NCBI GenBank assembly: GCA_020072785.1
Contig: JAIQGG010000002.1
Coordinates: forward strand, 1,532,697 to 1,596,696
DNA length: 64,000 nucleotides
Direction: 5' to 3'
Source: Terriglobia bacterium
GTDB taxonomy: Bacteria > Acidobacteriota > Terriglobia > Acidiferrales > UBA7541
Shown here: one piece after another, positions 26,484 to 34,543 of the stretch
Position numbering within the stretch: position 1 is the first letter of the stretch
How the letters are laid out: every line of letters starts with the position of its first letter
The notes under the pieces: model-generated
What the model saw: only the letters and a program-made list of their open reading frames with translations
Databases searched by the model: none
Told to the model about the DNA's origin: nothing
Translations under genes and position numbers: made by a program

Positions 26484-28500
26484 TCGGCCTCCCCTTCGCC
26501 GCGCGGGCGAGGAAGATTTGCCCGTAGCCGTCCACCTGCGCCGTCCAGCCCGGCGGCACCAGCGTCGTGGCGCTGTATTCGCTGATCACCGCGGGCCCCG
26601 CAAAGACGTGCGCTGCGCGCAGCTCCTCGCGGTTGATCCATCGCGTGGCCTGCGCCCGCCCGCCGAAGACGCAGCGCAGCTCTCCCGCCAGCGGCGGGCG
26701 CCCCGGGCGCGCGGCGTGCGGAATTTTCGCCATTTCCGGCTTTGCCGCCTGCCCCGTCACCCGGCAGCGCACGTTTACCACTTCCACGCGCCGCAGGGGG
26801 TCCGCGTACCCATAGCGCTGCTCATGCGCGCGGTGAAATGCCGCCACAAAATCGCCCGCAGCCCGCACGCTCAATTCATATGCCTGGCCGATGTAACGCA
26901 GATCGACCCACGACTCGACGCGAATTTGCGCCCGGCGAAACCCTTCCCCCGCCAGTACGCGAAGCCCCTCGCGTTCCAGCGGCCGGAACCTCGCGCGCAG
27001 CGCTGCCCGCGCTTTCTCCAGCCCAGCCACCGGTAGCAGCACCGTCCGCGAGACGTCCTTCACCACGTTCGCCCGCAGAATCCCTAGCGCGGAAAGACCG
27101 CCGGGAAAGCACGGGAGCAGCACGCCGCGCATCTCCAGCGCGCCTGCCAGGTCGCAGGCGTGCAGCCCGCCCGCGCCGCCAAACGCCACCAGCGCGTAGT
27201 CCCGCGGGTCATAGCCGCGCTCCACGGAAATCACGCGAATAGCCTTTTCCATCACCGCGTTGGTCACCTGCAGGATGCCCTCGGCGAACTTCTCGACCGT
27301 CCGAAATGCCCCGCGATGCCGTTCCAGTTGCCGCCGCGCGCGCTCCGTATCCAGCGGAAATTCGCCACCCAGCAATCCCCGCGCGCCGAAATGGCCCAGC
27401 ACGGCGTGCGCGTCGGTCACCGTCGGCTTCTCGCCTCGCCCGTAGCACGCCGGCCCCGGATCGGCCCCCGCGCTCTCCGGCCCCACGCGCAAGGCCCCGC
27501 CCTGGTCAATCCGCGCGATCGATCCGCCGCCCGCGCCCACCGTGTGAATCTCCAGCATCGGCACGGCCACCGGCAGCCCCGCCACGATGGACTCTGTCGT
27601 CGTGCCCAGTCCGCTGCCCAGCAGCGCCACATCCGTCGATGTCCCGCCCATATCGAACGTGATAACGTTCGCCAGCCCCGCCAGCGACGCCGCGTACTGC
27701 GCCCCGATCACCCCGCCCGCCGGCCCGGACAGAATCGTGCGCACCGGCTCGCGTGCCGCCTGCTCCGCGGAGATAATCCCCCCGTTCGACTGCATCACGC
27801 GCACCAACGTCCGCCCGCCGCGCCACATCTCCTGCGTCCGCCGCCGCGTCTCTCCCAGATAGCGGCTCATCACCGGCGCCAGATAGGCGTTGATCACCGT
27901 GGTCGAGGTGCGTTCGAATTCGCGGAACTCCGGCAGGATTTCGTGCGACACGGAAACGAGATAGCCTGCTGCGCGCAGCGCCCTCGCCACCTGCTTCTCA
28001 TGCTGCGGATTGCGGAAGGAGAAGAGGAAGCACACGGCCACGGCATCGGCTCGCGTCCGCTGCACGCGGCGCACGATGCGCCGCAGCTCGCGCGCCGTGA
28101 GCGGCGCCACCACTGCGCCGTCCGCTGCCAGCCGCTCGCTAGCCCCGATGCGCCGCGCCGCGGGCACCAGCGGCTCCGGCTTCACCACGAAGAAATCGTA
28201 CAGCTTGGGCCGCGCCTGCCGCCCGATCTCCAGTACATCCTCGAACCCCGCCGTGGTGACCAGTGCGACCTTGCCCCCGCGCCGCTCCAGCAGCGCGTTG
28301 GTGCCCACCGTCGTCCCGCAGACCAGGTCCAGCGGCTCGCGCCCCGGCAGTGCGCGCTCCGCCCGGCACTGCTCCAGTGCCTCCGCGATGGCCGCCGCCG
28401 GATTCTTCGGCTGCGACGGCACCTTGCGGATAGCCAGCCGCCCGTCGCGCAGATACACGCAATCGGTAAACGTTCCCCCGGTGTCCACGGCTATGCGCAT
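26470..28500 (-). CDS. Hydantoinase A/oxoprolinase family ATPase
   Basis: 676 residues from ATG 28500 (MRIAVDTGGTFTDCVYL); frame upstream of it is unrelated. ASKHA-type ATP site: DTGGTFTD at the start, VCGTTVGTNALLERRGGKVALVTTAGFEDVLEIGRQ, NVITFDMGGTSTDVALL near residues 270-285 and YALVAFGGAGGLHACDLA. A C-terminal Hydant_A_N/C beta-rich part follows. It is the ATP-hydrolysing partner of the HyuB-like protein directly downstream. This pair lies downstream of tsaD with a 49-bp gap, so all three may be cotranscribed, without an obvious functional tie. Confidence 0.92.
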   Translation of the reverse strand: MRIAVDTGGTFTDCVYLRDGRLAIRKVPSQPKNPAAAIAEALEQCRAERALPGREPLDLVCGTTVGTNALLERRGGKVALVTTAGFEDVLEIGRQARPKLYDFFVVKPEPLVPAARRIGASERLAADGAVVAPLTARELRRIVRRVQRTRADAVAVCFLFSFRNPQHEKQVARALRAAGYLVSVSHEILPEFREFERTSTTVINAYLAPVMSRYLGETRRRTQEMWRGGRTLVRVMQSNGGIISAEQAAREPVRTILSGPAGGVIGAQYAASLAGLANVITFDMGGTSTDVALLGSGLGTTTESIVAGLPVAVPMLEIHTVGAGGGSIARIDQGGALRVGPESAGADPGPACYGRGEKPTVTDAHAVLGHFGARGLLGGEFPLDTERARRQLERHRGAFRTVEKFAEGILQVTNAVMEKAIRVISVERGYDPRDYALVAFGGAGGLHACDLAGALEMRGVLLPCFPGGLSALGILRANVVKDVSRTVLLPVAGLEKARAALRARFRPLEREGLRVLAGEGFRRAQIRVESWVDLRYIGQAYELSVRAAGDFVAAFHRAHEQRYGYADPLRRVEVVNVRCRVTGQAAKPEMAKIPHAARPGRPPLAGELRCVFGGRAQATRWINREELRAAHVFAGPAVISEYSATTLVPPGWTAQVDGYGQIFLARAAKGRPNARR

Positions 28501-28549
28501 AAGTGTGGGATTGTACCCCAGAGACGGTTGCGGCCGCGCCGTTCCCCTG

Positions 28550-29701
28550 CTACGCCAGCGCCAGGCTGGGGTCGGCGTTGAGCTCGACACCGGCGAAAAT
28601 GCCGGCGCGGAATTTGGGATAAGCCGCTGCGGCGATCATGGCGGCGTTGTCGGTGGAAAGCGCGCGGCTCGGAAAATAGACCTGCACGCCGCAGCGCCCC
28701 GCGCGCTCTTCGAACACCGCGCGCAACTGGCTGTTCGCCGCCACGCCCCCGGAAACCAGAATGCTCGCCGCACCTCGCTGTTCCGCCGCGGTAAACGCGC
28801 GCTCGGCCAGTTCGCGCACCACGGAATCCTGAAACGCGCGCACCAGCGCCAGCGTTGCCGCGTTGCAAAGCGGCAGCAGTTCTTCGAATTTGCGCCGGCC
28901 CTCCGCCAGCGCCGCCTCCCGCACTGCAATCTCCGGCGCAAATTCGGGGTGTTCGCGCACGTAATAGAGCACCGCGGTCTTCAGTCCGCTGAAGCTGAAA
29001 TCCAGGGTGTTGCCCTTCATCTTGGCCACGGTGAACCGCGGCGCCGCGCCTCCCCCTCTGCCATTCTCCACGGCGGCCAGGCGGTCCAGGATCGGCCCCC
29101 CGGGATAGCCCAGCCCCAGCAACTTGGATACTTTGTCGTAGGCTTCCCCGGCCGCGTCGTCGCGCGTCTGCCCGATTTTGCCGTAGCGGAACAGCGGCAC
29201 CTCGTCTCCCGCCGCCGGCGCTTCCGCCTGCACCTCGTACAGCACGGTGTGCCCGCCGGAGACGATCAGGCAGACCGCCGGCAGCTCCGGCCGACGCCCC
29301 GCGCGCGCCGCTTCCAGAAATACCGCATACACATGGCCTTCGAGGTGGTTCACCGGCACAAGCGGCTTGCCCAGCGCCACCGCCAGCGTCTTGGCATACG
29401 TGATGCCCACCAGCAGTGCGCCCACCAGACCCGGGCCATGCGTGACCCCAATCGCGTCTAGGTCCGTCAGCTGCATCCCGGCCTGTTCCATGGCTTCCCG
29501 CACCACCGGCACGATGCGCCGCAGATGCTCCCGCGAGGCCAGCTCCGGCACCACTCCGCCGTACCTACGGTGCACATCGATCTGCGAAGCCACTATGTTG
29601 GAAAGGATTGCGCGGCCATCGGCCACCACGGCGGCGGCCGTCTCGTCGCAGGAAGATTCGATGCCCAGAATGCGGATGCTCATCTTTCGAAAACGCCCCA
29701 T
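28550..29701 (-). CDS. tsaD: tRNA N6-adenosine threonylcarbamoyltransferase TsaD
   Basis: 383 residues. The ATG at 29701 has GGGAGG eight bases upstream; a second in-frame ATG at 29683 is possible. Kae1/TsaD features: ILGIESSCDETAAAVV, the iron-binding H-x3-H pair in VNHLEGHVYAVFL, GVTHGPGLVGALLVGI, LIVSGGHTVLYEV, GEAYDKVSKLLGLGYPGGP and VSGGVAANSQLR. It transfers the threonylcarbamoyl group from TC-AMP to A37 of tRNA, working with TsaB (24.0 kb). The C-terminal ~30 residues are less conserved. Confidence 0.96.
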   Translation of the reverse strand: MGRFRKMSIRILGIESSCDETAAAVVADGRAILSNIVASQIDVHRRYGGVVPELASREHLRRIVPVVREAMEQAGMQLTDLDAIGVTHGPGLVGALLVGITYAKTLAVALGKPLVPVNHLEGHVYAVFLEAARAGRRPELPAVCLIVSGGHTVLYEVQAEAPAAGDEVPLFRYGKIGQTRDDAAGEAYDKVSKLLGLGYPGGPILDRLAAVENGRGGGAAPRFTVAKMKGNTLDFSFSGLKTAVLYYVREHPEFAPEIAVREAALAEGRRKFEELLPLCNAATLALVRAFQDSVVRELAERAFTAAEQRGAASILVSGGVAANSQLRAVFEERAGRCGVQVYFPSRALSTDNAAMIAAAAYPKFRAGIFAGVELNADPSLALA

Positions 29702-29774
29702 CGGGCCAGCCTCCCCATGCTAGCACACGCTCCCGGGGCCTTTCCCTTCCAGGGCACATGCCCGCGCGGTTCAA

Positions 29775-29794
29775 GTTGACCGCTTCGCGGTCAC
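29775..29794 (-). repeat. REP-like palindrome, copy A
   Basis: GTTGACCGCTTCGCGGTCAC on the plus strand, i.e. the reverse complement of the consensus GTGACCGCRAAGCGGTCAAC seen at 49.3 and 55.3 kb. Seven-base arms TGACCGC/GCGGTCA flank a 3-base centre. It lies between tsaD and galU. Confidence 0.6.
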
Positions 29795-29802
29795 ACGTAC
29801 AA

Positions 29803-29832
29803 TTGACAAAGCCCGCCGCGGGCGGCTAGTGT
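29803..29832 (+). promoter_or_regulatory. Possible promoter of galU
   Basis: A perfect TTGACA (29803-29808), then an 18-bp GC-rich spacer and TAGTGT (29827-29832). The -10 is weak but resembles the TACTGT of the rpsT promoter. Confidence 0.4.
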
Positions 29833-29883
29833 GCCTTAGAACGATACAAGCGCCACAATTCCAGACGAGATCCGGGTCAAAAC

Positions 29884-30798
29884 ATGCCAAACGCAAGAAC
29901 GCCCGCACCCGCTCCTGTGCATAAAGTACGCAAGGCCGTTCTCCCCGCCGCCGGCCTCGGCACACGCTTCCTGCCGGCCACCAAGGCCCAGCCGAAAGAG
30001 ATGCTGTCCGTGGTGGACAAGCCGCTGATTCAGTACGTCGCGGAAGAGTGCGTGGCCTCGGGTATCGAACACATCATCATCGTCACCGGCAAGGGCAAGA
30101 ACTCTATCGAAGATCACTTCGATTCCGCGCCTGCCCTGGAGCGCTTTCTCGAGGACCACGGCAAAAAGGACCTGGCGGAGATGGTCCGCAAGATTACCAA
30201 CATGGTGCAGGTCAGCTACACCCGGCAAAAGGAGCCCCTGGGCCTGGGTCACGCCGTCCTCGTCGCGCGCGACCTCGTGGGCGACGAACCGTTCGCCGTT
30301 CTCCTCGGCGACGTGATCATTCCCGGCGAGCGCCCCGCCACAAAGCAGCTCATCGAGGTATACGAAGCCACCGGCGTGGGCGCCCTCGCCGTCGAGGAAG
30401 TGCCCCGCGAGAAGACCCATCTCTACGGCATCGTCGGCGGAGATCCCGCCCCGCAGCCGCCCTGGGGCGCGCGCCTGCAGCGCATTCGCGAGCTCGTGGA
30501 AAAGCCCAGACCAGAGAAGGCTCCCTCGAATCTGGGCATCACCGGGCGCTACGTGCTGCCCCCGGAAATCTTCGATTGCCTCGCCCGCACCAAGCCCGGC
30601 GCCGGCGGCGAAATCCAGCTCACCGACGCCCTGCGCATCCTCGCCCAGGAGCGCGGCCTGTGGGCCTACATTTATGAAGGGGTTTCCTACGACGCCGGCA
30701 ACAAGCTTGGCTTCCTGAAAGCTACCGTGGAGATCGCCCTGCAGAACGCCGAACTCGGTGACGATTTCCGCAAGTACTTGAAGTCTCTGCCGCTGTAA
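29884..30798 (+). CDS. galU: UTP-glucose-1-phosphate uridylyltransferase
   Basis: 304 residues, normal for GalU. The nucleotidyltransferase signature VLPAAGLGTRFLPATKAQPKEMLSVVDKPLIQY is complete. The other conserved blocks are IIIVTGKGKNSIEDHFD, YTRQKEPLGLGHAVLVAR, FAVLLGDVII, VEKPRPEKAPSNLGITGRYVLPPEIF and YEGVSYDAGNKLGFLKATVEIAL. It makes UDP-glucose for cell-surface polysaccharides and glycogen-type metabolism. It is transcribed alone, ending in a hairpin that overlaps its stop codon. Confidence 0.96.
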   Translation: MPNARTPAPAPVHKVRKAVLPAAGLGTRFLPATKAQPKEMLSVVDKPLIQYVAEECVASGIEHIIIVTGKGKNSIEDHFDSAPALERFLEDHGKKDLAEMVRKITNMVQVSYTRQKEPLGLGHAVLVARDLVGDEPFAVLLGDVIIPGERPATKQLIEVYEATGVGALAVEEVPREKTHLYGIVGGDPAPQPPWGARLQRIRELVEKPRPEKAPSNLGITGRYVLPPEIFDCLARTKPGAGGEIQLTDALRILAQERGLWAYIYEGVSYDAGNKLGFLKATVEIALQNAELGDDFRKYLKSLPL

Positions 30799-30817
30799 GC
30801 AGCGGCTATTTCTTCTT
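30789..30817 (+). terminator. Probable intrinsic terminator of galU
   Basis: GCCGCTG and CAGCGGC arms (30789-30806) with a TAAG loop that contains the galU stop, followed by TATTTCTTCTT. The T-run is interrupted, so efficiency is uncertain. Confidence 0.5.
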
Positions 30818-31135
30818 CACTGTCTTCTTTTCCTTGGAGTCTTTGGACTCCTTCGCATCCTTGGACGCCGTCTCTTTGCCTTTCGTCTCCGCCGCGCCCG
30901 CCGCTTCCCCTCCGCCGCTCTTCTCGGACTTCCCCGATTCCGCGCGGCTCCCGGACTTCCCCGCGTAATCTGTCACGTACCAGCCCGACCCCTTGAACTG
31001 GATGGCCGGCGCCGTGATCGTGCGCTCCACTACCCCGCCGCATTGCGGACACTTCTTGAGGTGCGGCCCGGAATAGTTCTCGATACGTTCGGTCTGCTTG
31101 CGGCACTTCTTACACTGGTACTCGTAGAGCGGCAC
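30806..31135 (-). CDS. FmdB-family zinc-ribbon protein
   Basis: 109 residues from a GTG with AGGAGG seven bases upstream. The N-terminal FmdB zinc ribbon is complete: MPLYEYQCKKCRK with CxxC, then GPHLKKCPQCGG with the second CxxC. A segment like QFKGSGWYVTDYAGKSGS follows, as in many FmdB proteins. The last ~50 residues are a low-complexity Ser/Glu/Lys/Ala tail ending in KKK. FmdB proteins are putative regulators with no settled function. It is convergent with galU and divergent from rsmI. Confidence 0.88.
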   Translation of the reverse strand: MPLYEYQCKKCRKQTERIENYSGPHLKKCPQCGGVVERTITAPAIQFKGSGWYVTDYAGKSGSRAESGKSEKSGGGEAAGAAETKGKETASKDAKESKDSKEKKTVKKK

Positions 31136-31231
31136 TGCACAGCCTCCTCAATCACCCGCAAAGCTCATTTGCAAAAGCGCGATTATAGCACGCACCCGCG
31201 CGCCCCCGGCTGCATGCTAGACTCGTGACAG

Positions 31232-32128
31232 ATGTCTCCTCCACCCACCGCCGGCGCCCCGCACGGCTGCCTTTTCGTCGTGGGCACCCCCATCGGCAAC
31301 CTTGAGGACATCTCCCTGCGCGCTCTGCGCGTCCTCCGCGAAGCCGGCCAGATCGCCTGCGAGGACACCCGGCACACCCGCAAGCTCCTCGAGCACTACG
31401 ACATTCACCGCCCTCTGATCAGCTATCACGAGCACAACGAAACCACCCGCGCCCCCGAGCTCCTCGCCGCTCTCGAACACGGCGCCAAGATCGTTCTGGT
31501 GACCGACGCCGGCACTCCCTTGGTCTCCGACCCCGGTTACCACCTCGTCCAGCTCTGCGTCCGCCACGGCATTCCGGTCGTGCCGGTCCCCGGACCTTCC
31601 GCGCTGCTGGCCGCCCTCTGTGCTTCCGGCCTGCCCGCCGGGGAGTTCGTCTTTGCCGGCTTTCTCCCCTCGCGGACCGGCGAACGCCGCCGCGCTCTCG
31701 AGCGTCTGCGTCTGGAAGAGCGCACCATCGTGCTCTACGAGGCCCCGCACCGCGCCGCAGAATCGCTGGCGGACGCCCTGGAGATTCTGGGCGACCGCCC
31801 GGCCTGCCTGGCCCGCGAAATCACCAAAATTCACGAGGAGTTTCAGCGCGGCTCGCTGGCCCAGCTCGCCGAGCAGGCGCGGAGCAAGCCCCCACGCGGA
31901 GAGATCACCCTGATCCTCGGCCCGCCGGGAGCCCAGCTGTCCGCGAAACTTCAGGAATCCGCCCAGACCATGGCCCAGCGCGTGGAGGAGTTGATGCGGC
32001 AGGCAAATCTCGACCGCAAAGAGGCGCTGAAGCTGGCGGCGCGCGAGCGCGGACTCACGCGCCGCGCGGCCTACGAGCAGCTGCTCGAGACGCGCGAACA
32101 AGAGTCCTCAGAAGAGTCCGAAGACTAG
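31232..32128 (+). CDS. rsmI: 16S rRNA 2'-O-methyltransferase RsmI (C1402)
   Basis: 298 residues, standard length. TP-methylase fold with VVGTPIGNLEDISLRALRVLREAG, CEDTRHTRKLL, LVTDAGTPLVSDPGYHLVQ, VVPVPGPSALLAALCASGLPAGEFVFAGFLP, ALERLRLEERTIVLYEAPHRAAESLAD and REITKIHEEFQRGSL. It uses S-adenosylmethionine to methylate the ribose of C1402 in the decoding centre. The C-terminal region (ELMRQANLDRKEALKLAARERGLTRRAAYEQLL) is the usual helical tail. It converges with the PilZ gene 2 bp away. Confidence 0.96.
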   Translation: MSPPPTAGAPHGCLFVVGTPIGNLEDISLRALRVLREAGQIACEDTRHTRKLLEHYDIHRPLISYHEHNETTRAPELLAALEHGAKIVLVTDAGTPLVSDPGYHLVQLCVRHGIPVVPVPGPSALLAALCASGLPAGEFVFAGFLPSRTGERRRALERLRLEERTIVLYEAPHRAAESLADALEILGDRPACLAREITKIHEEFQRGSLAQLAEQARSKPPRGEITLILGPPGAQLSAKLQESAQTMAQRVEELMRQANLDRKEALKLAARERGLTRRAAYEQLLETREQESSEESED

Positions 32129-32130
32129 CT

Positions 32131-32493
32131 TCAAGCTTCCGGCCGGAACACCCGGTGGAACCGCGGCCCGATAAACTGTACTCCCACCAGGCGTCCCCCG
32201 CAGGCCAGTTCTTCGCTCACGTGCACCACGCGCCCCTGCGTGGTGAAATCCGTCTCCGGACGCCGCCGCACCTGCACCGAGACGGGAATGCGGATCTCGA
32301 TGTCCGTTCCCGGAGGTACGTCGCGCTGCACTAGAAACGCCGCACCGCTGCGGCACAGGTTTTCGCTGGAAGTTGTTTCCTCGAATGCAAACCCGCGGCT
32401 ATCCCGCCCGCGGATGGTCATCGGCAGATGCACGGAGATTCTACGCTCCGCCCGCTGCTTCGATGCCACAGTGGCTGTTAGCGCCATGGACAT
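32131..32493 (-). CDS. PilZ-domain protein
   Basis: About 120 residues from ATG 32493 (a nearby ATG at 32487 is also possible). The longer frame overlaps dusB and has no similarity. The PilZ RxxxR motif is visible in KQRAERRISVHLPMTIRG. The second c-di-GMP motif (D/N-x-S-x2-G) is altered to N-L-C-R-S-G. A beta-rich tail GRVVHVSEELACGGRLVGVQFIG completes the fold. PilZ proteins bind c-di-GMP and modulate motility or surface polysaccharide; weakened binding is inferred from the altered motif. It is the last gene of the rfaE2-to-pilZ minus-strand run. Confidence 0.75.
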   Translation of the reverse strand: MSMALTATVASKQRAERRISVHLPMTIRGRDSRGFAFEETTSSENLCRSGAAFLVQRDVPPGTDIEIRIPVSVQVRRRPETDFTTQGRVVHVSEELACGGRLVGVQFIGPRFHRVFRPEA

Positions 32494-33418
32494 CCTCCCC
32501 CGTGACGGCGTGCGGATGCTCGAAAAATCGCTCGACGCGCTCAAGAATCTCCCCGGGCGTCCGCGATTGGTGAACTCCACGCCGCAGTTCGCCGCCGTTC
32601 TTCACCCCAAACGAAAACCAGCAAGCGAACTGCTTCATTTTGCCTGCAGCGTCGGGCGGAGCGGCATCCAGAATCTGCCGGTAGTAGCCGGATAGTAACC
32701 GGTAGCGGTCGCCCTGGGATGGCTGCTCGTAGCGCCCCGTAGCCTGGTATTGCGCCATCTGTGAAAAAATCCACGGATTGCTGGCCGCCGCGCGCCCGAT
32801 CATCACCCCGTCGCAGCCCGTCTCGCGCATCATGCGCGCCGCATCTTCCGGGCTCTGGATATCGCCGTTTCCGATCACCGGGAAGCGCACCGCCTGCTTG
32901 ACCGCGGCGATCAGTCCCCAGTCCGCGCGCCCGCTCAAGCCCTGCACGCGCGTCCGCGGATGCACCGCCATGGCCTCCACTCCCGCGTCCTGAGCCATCT
33001 TGGCGACCTCCACGGCCACAATATTTTTATCGTCCCACCCCGCGCGGATCTTTATGGTCAGCGGGATGCGCACCGCCGCGCGCACCGCCCGCAAAATCTC
33101 CTCCAGCAGCTTCAGATCGCGCAGCAATCCCGACCCCCCGCACTTCACCACCTTCTTCGCCGGGCAGCCCAGGTTGATGTCCACGATGTCGAAGCCCAGC
33201 TCCTCCACCAGCGCCGCGGCCGAAGCCATCACCTGCGGGTTGGCCCCGAAAAGCTGCGCGCTGATGGGGTGTTCGTCTTTTTCGAAGTGCAGATAACGCA
33301 GGGTCTTGCGCGCGCTGCGCGTCACGCCCTCGGAGCTGGTGAACTCCGTCATCAGCAGTCCGCACCCGCCCAGCCCGCGGATCACCTGCCGAAACAGCGT
33401 GTCGGTCACCCCGGCCAT
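32441..33418 (-). CDS. dusB: tRNA-dihydrouridine synthase DusB
   Basis: 325 residues from the first ATG, but this start cuts into the conserved LAPMAGVTD FMN-binding motif. The similarity continues upstream (IPAALQIRKLAIRPSAILAP) to about 33481, where no ATG, GTG or TTG is in frame (see findings). Dus features: FTSSEGVTR, LFGANPQVMASAAALVEELGFDIVDINLGCPAKKVVK with the catalytic Cys, TIKIRAGWDD, VHPRTRVQGLSGRADWGLI, VIGNGDIQSPEDAARMMRETGCDGVMIGRAA. It reduces uridine to dihydrouridine in the tRNA D-loop with FMN and NADPH. The 3' end overlaps the PilZ start by about 50 bases. Confidence 0.92.
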   Translation of the reverse strand: MAGVTDTLFRQVIRGLGGCGLLMTEFTSSEGVTRSARKTLRYLHFEKDEHPISAQLFGANPQVMASAAALVEELGFDIVDINLGCPAKKVVKCGGSGLLRDLKLLEEILRAVRAAVRIPLTIKIRAGWDDKNIVAVEVAKMAQDAGVEAMAVHPRTRVQGLSGRADWGLIAAVKQAVRFPVIGNGDIQSPEDAARMMRETGCDGVMIGRAAASNPWIFSQMAQYQATGRYEQPSQGDRYRLLSGYYRQILDAAPPDAAGKMKQFACWFSFGVKNGGELRRGVHQSRTPGEILERVERFFEHPHAVTGEDVHGANSHCGIEAAGGA

Positions 33419-33514
33419 CGGCGCCAGAATGGCCGACGGACGGATGGCTAGTTTGCGGATTTGTAGCGCCGCGGGAATTATGTTCGGTTGTTTGTGTGCG
33501 CGCAGGTCGTAATC

Positions 33515-34543
33515 CTATTTCGCGGTGCCCGGCGCGGCCTTCGCCGCGCCTGCTTCCCCGGATTTACCTGCTTCCCCGCTAGCTTTCCCCTGCAGATACT
33601 CCTCCAGCCGCAAAAACCGCCGCTGCAGCGCCCCGCTCCATTCCGACCACTGCGGGTCGCCGGAATTCAACGCCAGCGCGGCGCGCATCGCGGCCATCTT
33701 CGAATCCAGATCGTCGAGGAAATGCAGCACCAGCGCCTCGCGGATCATCGGCAGTTTCGGCGATCCGAACGCGTATTCGCCGTGATGGCTGATCAACAGG
33801 TGCTGCACCACGGTCTTCAGCGGCGGAGGAAACCCCTCGATGCTGTCCATCGCCCGCCCCACCGACTCGACTTCCATCACAATATGCCCCAGCAGCTGCC
33901 CTTCGGCGGTGTAGCTGATGGCCCGCTCGTAACTCAGCTCGTCCAGCTTGCCCACGTCGTGCAGCAGCACACCGGTGAGGATGAGGTCCAGGTTCAGTTC
34001 CGGGTAGTGCCCGGCCACGGCCCGGGCCAGCCCGCACAGGCTCACGACGTGCTCCAGCAGCCCGCCCAGATAGGCGTGGTGCATCATCTTGGCCGCCGGT
34101 GCGCGCTTCAGGCGCGGCGCAATTGCCGGGTCGGTGACGATCTTTACTACCAGCTTGCGCAGCCACGCATCCCGCAGCCCTTCCGCCGTCTGCACCATCT
34201 CCGCGTACAGCTTCTCGACGTCCGCCTCGGTGTGCGGCAGGTAGTCCGCGAGATTCACTTCCTCGGGACTCGCGCGCCGGAACGACTCCAGCGCCAGTTG
34301 CGGTTTGTTCTTGTAGATTTCCACGCGCCCCTTCACGTGGATGATGTCGTCGCGCGCGATCTGGCTGGCCGCCGCTTCGAAGCGGTCCCACATCCGCGCC
34401 TCGATCGTTCCCGTGCGGTCCCCCAGTTCCATGCGCAGGTACGGCTTGCCGTCGCGCGTGTTGCGGACTTCCTTGGCACAAACCAGAAAAATCGAAGTGA
34501 GGGGCTGCTCGGTGTTCAGGTCCGCGACAAACTTGTTCTTCAT
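33515..34543 (-). CDS. YhaM-like 3'-5' exoribonuclease (OB-fold plus HD domain)
   Basis: 342 residues. The N-terminal OB/tRNA-anticodon-like nucleic-acid-binding domain spans ~10-100 (SIFLVCAKEVRNTRDGKPYLRMELGDRTG, DDIIHVKGRVEIYKNKPQL). The HD phosphohydrolase domain spans ~150-300: MMHHAYLGGLLEHVVSL supplies the first His ligands, LILTGVLLHDVGKLDEL the HD pair, and HLLISHHGEYAFGSP the later His ligands. This is the YhaM/CBF1 arrangement of Gram-positive 3'-5' exonucleases. The tail is Ala/Gly/Lys-rich. The start overlaps the surA-like stop (ATGA); dusB follows directly. Confidence 0.85.
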   Translation of the reverse strand: MKNKFVADLNTEQPLTSIFLVCAKEVRNTRDGKPYLRMELGDRTGTIEARMWDRFEAAASQIARDDIIHVKGRVEIYKNKPQLALESFRRASPEEVNLADYLPHTEADVEKLYAEMVQTAEGLRDAWLRKLVVKIVTDPAIAPRLKRAPAAKMMHHAYLGGLLEHVVSLCGLARAVAGHYPELNLDLILTGVLLHDVGKLDELSYERAISYTAEGQLLGHIVMEVESVGRAMDSIEGFPPPLKTVVQHLLISHHGEYAFGSPKLPMIREALVLHFLDDLDSKMAAMRAALALNSGDPQWSEWSGALQRRFLRLEEYLQGKASGEAGKSGEAGAAKAAPGTAK

